From an uncultured Polynucleobacter sp. (GTDB taxonomy: Bacteria > Pseudomonadota > Gammaproteobacteria > Burkholderiales > Burkholderiaceae): DNA of 18,457 nucleotides. Both the position numbers and the translations under genes were made by a program. The DNA is taken from assembly GCA_937996825.1 (NCBI GenBank), contig CALKUJ010000030.1, forward strand, positions 1-18,457, read 5' to 3'. Position 1 is the stretch's first letter. Every line of letters begins with the position of its first letter. The notes beneath the pieces are model-generated. The model was not told where the DNA came from. It made no database searches and saw nothing but the letters and a program-made list of their open reading frames with translations. Positions 14,764 to 18,457 of this stretch are shown in pieces.

Positions 14764-14799
14764 AAAGCCCCCTCGTTGAAAAGCCAGGGGGCTTTTTTT
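14764..14799 (+). terminator. Rho-independent terminator of tRNA-Ser
   Basis: Arms AAAGCCCCCT (14764-14773) and AGGGGGCTTT (14786-14795) form a 10-bp G/C-rich stem with a 12-nt loop, followed by a run of seven T (14793-14799). It starts 7 bp after the tRNA CCA. Confidence 0.93.
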
Positions 14800-14846
14800 A
14801 TGCCCCTCTTAACTATTTCTTGGTTTGATCACTGAAGTTGCTATCT

Positions 14847-16010
14847 TTACTTCAAAAACAACATCTGCAAATCATTCAGATATTGAATGCCTAATGCCGA
14901 TGCTTTCAAACTTGTTGGGTCTTCATCCAACAAACCTTTTTTCAAGGCATTTTGAATCGGCCCATTGATAGCGCTGATTTCTAAACCAGTTCTTTCTTTG
15001 AACTCGTGAGTGGGCACGCCATCAATCAATCTCAAAGTATTGAGCATGTACTCAAAAGGTAAATCATCTTTGGTCAAGATGCGCTCTTCAATCAAAGCAT
15101 GACCTTGAGTAAAGATCTTTTGCATGTAAGTGTCAGGATGACGCTCGTTGGTTTGTCTGGCAATTTGATTATGAGCGGAAATCTTGCCATGTGCTCCAGA
15201 ACCAATGCCAATGTAATCACCAAACTTCCAGTAATTCATATTGTGTTGGCAGCGATGTCCACTCTTGGCGTAAGCAGAAATCTCATAACGTTCATACCCA
15301 GCACCTTGAAGTTTTTCCATCAGCGCATCAAGCATCTCAAACGCACTGTCATCATCAGGAATGGGTGGTGGGTATTTAGCGAACAGGGTGTTAGGCTCAA
15401 GTGTCAAATGATAAAGAGACAGGTGTTGCGTTTTAAATGCCAAAGCTTGCTCTAAATCCTGAACAGCTTCATCAAGAGTTTGATTTGGCAGGGCATACAT
15501 CAAATCAATATTGACTTGATCGAATAGATCTAAGGCCGCACGAATCGCTGCCTTGGCCTGAGTTGAATCATGAATACGACCCAAAGCTTTGAGCTTCTCA
15601 TCATTAAAACTCTGAATACCTAATGAGATTCGATTAATGCCACTTTGTGCATAGCTTTTAAATTTATCAATTTCAAAAGTACCAGGATTTGCTTCCATCG
15701 TGATTTCAGCATCTGCATTCACGGGAAGTAGGGCGCGTATATCTGATAGCAGTTGATCTAAGCCTTCAGCCGAGAGCAAACTAGGTGTGCCACCGCCAAT
15801 AAAGATTGTGTGAATTCTGCGCCCCCAAACTTTGGGGAGTGTGCTTTGCAAATCTAAGCGCAGTGCCTCGAGATATCTTTTTTCATCAAAGCCTTGCGTG
15901 ACTTCTTTTCCTTCTTTGATTTGATGAGAATTGAAGTCACAGTAGGGGCATTTTTTAATGCACCAAGGAATGTGAACGTAAAGAGATAAAGGGGGTAGTG
16001 AAGTCAGCAT
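14847..16010 (-). CDS. hemW: HemW-type radical SAM protein (heme chaperone; formerly called HemN-like)
   Basis: Radical SAM protein now regarded as a heme-binding chaperone that delivers heme to membrane targets; older annotation calls it oxygen-independent coproporphyrinogen III oxidase. The 387-residue product has the cluster motif CIKKCPYC (C17, C21, C24) near the N-terminus and the GGGTPS loop at 72-77. A HemN_C winged-helix domain lies towards the end (FEYMLNTLRLIDGVPTHEF). True HemN has a further Cys two residues after the third cluster Cys; here that residue is Phe (CDF), and the early CxxxCxxC position and length also fit HemW. It lies 9 bp after rdgB in an rph-rdgB-hemW unit, an arrangement common in proteobacteria. 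Confidence 0.93.
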   Translation of the reverse strand: MLTSLPPLSLYVHIPWCIKKCPYCDFNSHQIKEGKEVTQGFDEKRYLEALRLDLQSTLPKVWGRRIHTIFIGGGTPSLLSAEGLDQLLSDIRALLPVNADAEITMEANPGTFEIDKFKSYAQSGINRISLGIQSFNDEKLKALGRIHDSTQAKAAIRAALDLFDQVNIDLMYALPNQTLDEAVQDLEQALAFKTQHLSLYHLTLEPNTLFAKYPPPIPDDDSAFEMLDALMEKLQGAGYERYEISAYAKSGHRCQHNMNYWKFGDYIGIGSGAHGKISAHNQIARQTNERHPDTYMQKIFTQGHALIEERILTKDDLPFEYMLNTLRLIDGVPTHEFKERTGLEISAINGPIQNALKKGLLDEDPTSLKASALGIQYLNDLQMLFLK

Positions 16011-16019
16011 CGTGAATAG

Positions 16020-16640
16020 TTAGCGTGACAAGCCCAATTTTTGATTTAACTCTTGCATCAAGATCCTCAAAGCTTGACCGCGATGACTGATTTGATTTTT
16101 TTCTTCAGCACTTAATTCCGCCGCTGTTTTTTGCAACTTCGGAATAAAAAATAATGGATCGTAGCCAAAGCCATCTTCGCCTTGAGGAGCCTCTAGGATC
16201 TCTCCTTGCCAATGACCAACGGCAATCAAAGGTTCTGGATCATCCGCTGAATTGATGAACACCAAGGTGCAAGTGAAGTGAGCACTTCTTTGTTGAACGC
16301 CACTCAATTTTTTAATCAAGAGTGCATTGTTGTCAGCATCCGAAGGATCTCTCTTTTGATCACTCAAAGCGAATCGAGCCGAAAGAACCCCTGGCAATCC
16401 ACCGAGTGCATCAACACAAATACCGGAATCATCAGCAAGGGCAGGCAGGCCACTTAACTTACTTGCGTGCCTGGCCTTGGTGATGGCATTTTCAACAAAG
16501 GTTGGAAACGGCTCTTCACAGGATGGAATGCCCAACAAACCCTGTGGCGTTACTTCAATACCCAGGGGGCTGAGTAAGGCGTTAAATTCTCTAACTTTTC
16601 CAGAATTGTTGGAAGCTAAGACAATTTTCTTGGAAGACAT
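16020..16640 (-). CDS. rdgB: XTP/dITP diphosphatase (RdgB/HAM1)
   Basis: Hydrolyses the non-canonical nucleotides dITP, XTP and dXTP to monophosphates, keeping hypoxanthine and xanthine out of DNA and RNA. The 206 residues fit the family (197 in E. coli). ASNNSGKVREF (9-19) binds the triphosphate. ADDSGICVDALGGLPG (69-84) carries the catalytic aspartate, D71 by alignment with E. coli D69. FGYDPLFF and SHRGQAL form the base-specificity pocket. Its ATG overlaps the stop of rph by one base (TAATG), which suggests translational coupling, and hemW follows 9 bp later. Confidence 0.97.
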   Translation of the reverse strand: MSSKKIVLASNNSGKVREFNALLSPLGIEVTPQGLLGIPSCEEPFPTFVENAITKARHASKLSGLPALADDSGICVDALGGLPGVLSARFALSDQKRDPSDADNNALLIKKLSGVQQRSAHFTCTLVFINSADDPEPLIAVGHWQGEILEAPQGEDGFGYDPLFFIPKLQKTAAELSAEEKNQISHRGQALRILMQELNQKLGLSR

Positions 16641-17371
16641 TATTTTTTTGCTAAAGCTTCTTTTTGCAGTCTCACCAACTCTTTGATACCGCTTTCAGCC
16701 AAGTTCAAGAGTTGATCAAGTTCTTTTCTAGAAAATGCCGGGCCTTCTGCTGTTCCTTGAACTTCAATGATGCCGCCTTGAGCAGTCATAACGACGTTCA
16801 TGTCTGTGTCGCAAGCAGAGTCTTCGGCATAGTCCAAGTCAAGAACTGGTGTGCCCTGATAAATACCCACTGAAATAGCTGCCACATGATCTTTGATTGG
16901 ATCTTGAGCGATCAATTTCTTTTCAAGAAGTTGATTCACAGCATCGCGAGCGGCCACAAAAGCACCGGTGATCGCTGCTGTTCTGGTGCCGCCATCGGCT
17001 TGCAGAACATCGCAATCCAAATGAATGGTTCTCTCACCCAATAATTTGAGATCAAACACGCTGCGCATGGAGCGACCAATCAGGCGCTGAATTTCTTGAG
17101 TTCTGCCACTTTGTTTGCCTTTGGCAGCCTCACGGTCACCCCTGGTATGGGTGGCTCTGGGCAACATGCCATATTCAGCCGTGACCCAACCTTCGCCACT
17201 GCCTTTTTGATGAGGAGGCACTTTATCAAGGATGGAGGCGGTGCAAAGCACGTGTGTATCGCCAAATTTCACTAAAACAGAGCCTTCTGCGTGCTTGGTA
17301 AAACCACGAATGATGGCGATTTGGCGAAGATTTTCAGCTTGGCGATTACTAGGGCGTTTGGATATTGTCAT
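16640..17371 (-). CDS. rph: Ribonuclease PH
   Basis: Phosphate-dependent 3'-to-5' exonuclease that trims tRNA 3' ends and helps degrade structured RNA; it works as a hexameric ring. The 243-residue product is full length (the intact enzyme is 238 residues in E. coli). Visible motifs are FTKHAEGSVLVKFGDT (24-39), MLPRATHTRGDREA (69-82), the signature GRTQEIQRLIGRSMR (89-103) and CDVLQADGGTRTAAITGA with the metal/active-site aspartates. Its TAA overlaps the rdgB ATG. The start lies only 22 bp from that of divergent yicC, so its promoter must overlap the yicC coding region or be squeezed into the gap. Confidence 0.97.
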   Translation of the reverse strand: MTISKRPSNRQAENLRQIAIIRGFTKHAEGSVLVKFGDTHVLCTASILDKVPPHQKGSGEGWVTAEYGMLPRATHTRGDREAAKGKQSGRTQEIQRLIGRSMRSVFDLKLLGERTIHLDCDVLQADGGTRTAAITGAFVAARDAVNQLLEKKLIAQDPIKDHVAAISVGIYQGTPVLDLDYAEDSACDTDMNVVMTAQGGIIEVQGTAEGPAFSRKELDQLLNLAESGIKELVRLQKEALAKK

Positions 17372-17393
17372 GTTAGGACTTTACAATGGATGA

Positions 17394-18314
17394 ATGATAG
17401 AAAGTATGACCGGTTTTGGTAGTGCCTCCAGACAATTAGATCTGGGTGGCGGAGTCTATGCAACTGTAGCGGTTGAATGCCGTTCAGTAAATAGTCGTTT
17501 CCTAGATTTGAACATACGTTCACCTGAAGAGTGCCGTTCTGCAGAAATGTCTTTGCGTGAACTGGTCACCAAACAGTTGGGCCGTGGCAAGGTGGAGTTC
17601 CGTATCAACGTCCACCGTGAAACCGAAGCCTCAACTCAATCCACAGATTTATTAAATTCAGATAGTCTGAAAAGTCTCAAGGCTTTAGAAGCTGCTGTTC
17701 TAAAAGAAATGCCAAATGCTGGAAATATGCGCATGGGTGAAATCTTGCGCTGGCCAGGGGTGATCAATGAAAAAAATGTGGATGATGAGCTCTGGCGCAA
17801 GCTGACCTTAGAAGCTGCCACAGAGGCATTGACAGCACTTAAGAGCAGTCGTCAAAGTGAAGGCAAGGCTCTGCAACAAATTTTGATGGAACGCGTCAAT
17901 GGTATCCGTTCGATTGTTGAGCAGTTAAAGCCATTGATTCCACAAATCATCGCAGCTCATCAGTCCAAGCTCACTGAGCGCTTGACTGAAATACTCACAG
18001 GCATTGATGCGCAGGGTCAAGCCGTGGCAAAAAATGATGTATCAGAGCGCATCAAACAAGAAGTTGTTTTGTATGGCGTGCGCATAGATGTTGCCGAAGA
18101 GCTTGAGCGTTTAAAAACACATTTAGACGCTGTAGAGTCAGCCCTTAAAAAGGGTGGGCCGGTTGGCAAGCGTTTGGACTTCTTGATGCAAGAGTTGAAT
18201 CGTGAAGCCAATACCTTGGGTTCGAAATCGGTGTCTCAAGAAAGCAGTAACGCATCGATTGAAGTCAAATTATTGATTGAGCAAATGCGTGAGCAGGTGC
18301 AGAATCTTGAGTAA
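17394..18314 (+). CDS. yicC: YicC/YloC family endoribonuclease
   Basis: Member of the YicC/YloC family, recently assigned endoribonuclease activity and, in E. coli, linked to turnover of the small RNA RyhB. The 306-residue product (287 in E. coli) begins MIESMTGFG, the family's conserved start, with VAVECRSVNSRFLDLNIRSP following at about 26-45. The C-terminal DUF1732 region ends with the family hallmark GKRLDFLMQELNREANTLGS. The long middle helices from about 160 to 250 look coiled-coil-like. The start is fixed by homology, with a weak GGA about 6 bp upstream. gmk follows after 21 bp, a common order in proteobacteria. Biochemical role in this organism is inference from the family. Confidence 0.93.
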   Translation: MIESMTGFGSASRQLDLGGGVYATVAVECRSVNSRFLDLNIRSPEECRSAEMSLRELVTKQLGRGKVEFRINVHRETEASTQSTDLLNSDSLKSLKALEAAVLKEMPNAGNMRMGEILRWPGVINEKNVDDELWRKLTLEAATEALTALKSSRQSEGKALQQILMERVNGIRSIVEQLKPLIPQIIAAHQSKLTERLTEILTGIDAQGQAVAKNDVSERIKQEVVLYGVRIDVAEELERLKTHLDAVESALKKGGPVGKRLDFLMQELNREANTLGSKSVSQESSNASIEVKLLIEQMREQVQNLE

Positions 18315-18335
18315 TGGTTTAGCTGAGGATTTTTG

Positions 18336-18457
18336 ATGACTTATACCGGTAGCATGTTGATGGTGGTGGCTCCTTCAGGTGCAGGCAAATCCTCTTTGGT
18401 GAATGCACTCTTGAAACAAGATGCTGGTATTGGCTTATCAGTGTCCTTCACCACCCG
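18336..18457 (+). CDS. gmk: Guanylate kinase, N-terminal part (3' end outside window)
   Basis: Phosphorylates GMP to GDP using ATP. Only the first 40 residues plus two bases are present. The P-loop APSGAGKSSLV follows a short hydrophobic beta-strand (MLMVV), and the fragment ends in SVSFTTR, the start of the GMP-binding SxTTR stretch. TGAGGA about 7-12 bp upstream of the ATG at 18336 sets the start. It lies 21 bp after yicC and is probably co-transcribed with it. The frame stays open at the window edge. Confidence 0.95.
   Translation, partial: MTYTGSMLMVVAPSGAGKSSLVNALLKQDAGIGLSVSFTT

Noticed and set aside
14847..16010. Calling the radical SAM gene hemN, oxygen-independent coproporphyrinogen III oxidase
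   Set aside because: The fourth cysteine of the HemN motif is replaced by Phe, and the protein's length and rdgB neighbourhood fit HemW.
1..18457. CRISPR array, riboswitch, prophage, insertion sequence or defence island
   Set aside because: No regular spaced repeats, conserved riboswitch core, transposase, phage structural gene or known defence family was seen on either strand.

Overview
The window reads as core chromosome of a betaproteobacterium of the Burkholderiales. The moderately low GC, the protein sequences and the gene neighbourhoods suggest a small-genome freshwater type such as Polynucleobacter; that genus call is inference from memory of the families, not from a search. Gene density is high. 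No gap without a gene exceeds about 210 bases, and I see no transposase, integrase, phage gene, CRISPR array or toxin-antitoxin pair.

Layout, left to right. (1) 1-2741, + strand: the 3' end of ftsK (chromosome translocase), lolA (lipoprotein carrier) and serS (seryl-tRNA synthetase). (2) 2742-3278: a leader of about 200 bp, the nucleoid protein HU and a strong terminator. (3) 3305-5897: a SAM-dependent methyltransferase of unknown substrate on the - strand, divergent from prfC (release factor 3). (4) 5966-9664: the whole de novo quinolinate/NAD module, with nadB on + facing a nadA-nadC unit on -. (5) 9778-11149: three bactofilin genes, one on + and two on -, converging on a terminator. (6) 11246-11614: panD (beta-alanine for pantothenate/CoA) and a terminator. 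(7) 11694-14582, - strand: pgi followed by a phosphomannomutase/phosphoglucomutase, linking hexose phosphates to envelope sugar precursors. (8) 14627-14799: tRNA-Ser(UGA) with its own promoter and terminator. (9) 14847-17371, - strand: rph-rdgB-hemW, tightly packed (RNA 3'-end processing, nucleotide-pool cleaning, heme trafficking). (10) 17394-18457, + strand: yicC followed by the 5' end of gmk.

Most of this is housekeeping: cell division, lipoprotein sorting, translation, cofactor synthesis (NAD, CoA, heme handling) and central sugar metabolism. I do not see a clear new multi-gene system. The points most worth a second look are a glucose-6-phosphate isomerase in which two of the three classical catalytic residues appear substituted, the three-bactofilin cluster whose members differ in their N-terminal membrane-targeting motif, an orphan GSTCD/METTL25-like methyltransferase with an 18-bp tandem duplication across its stop codon, and a structured leader upstream of HU.
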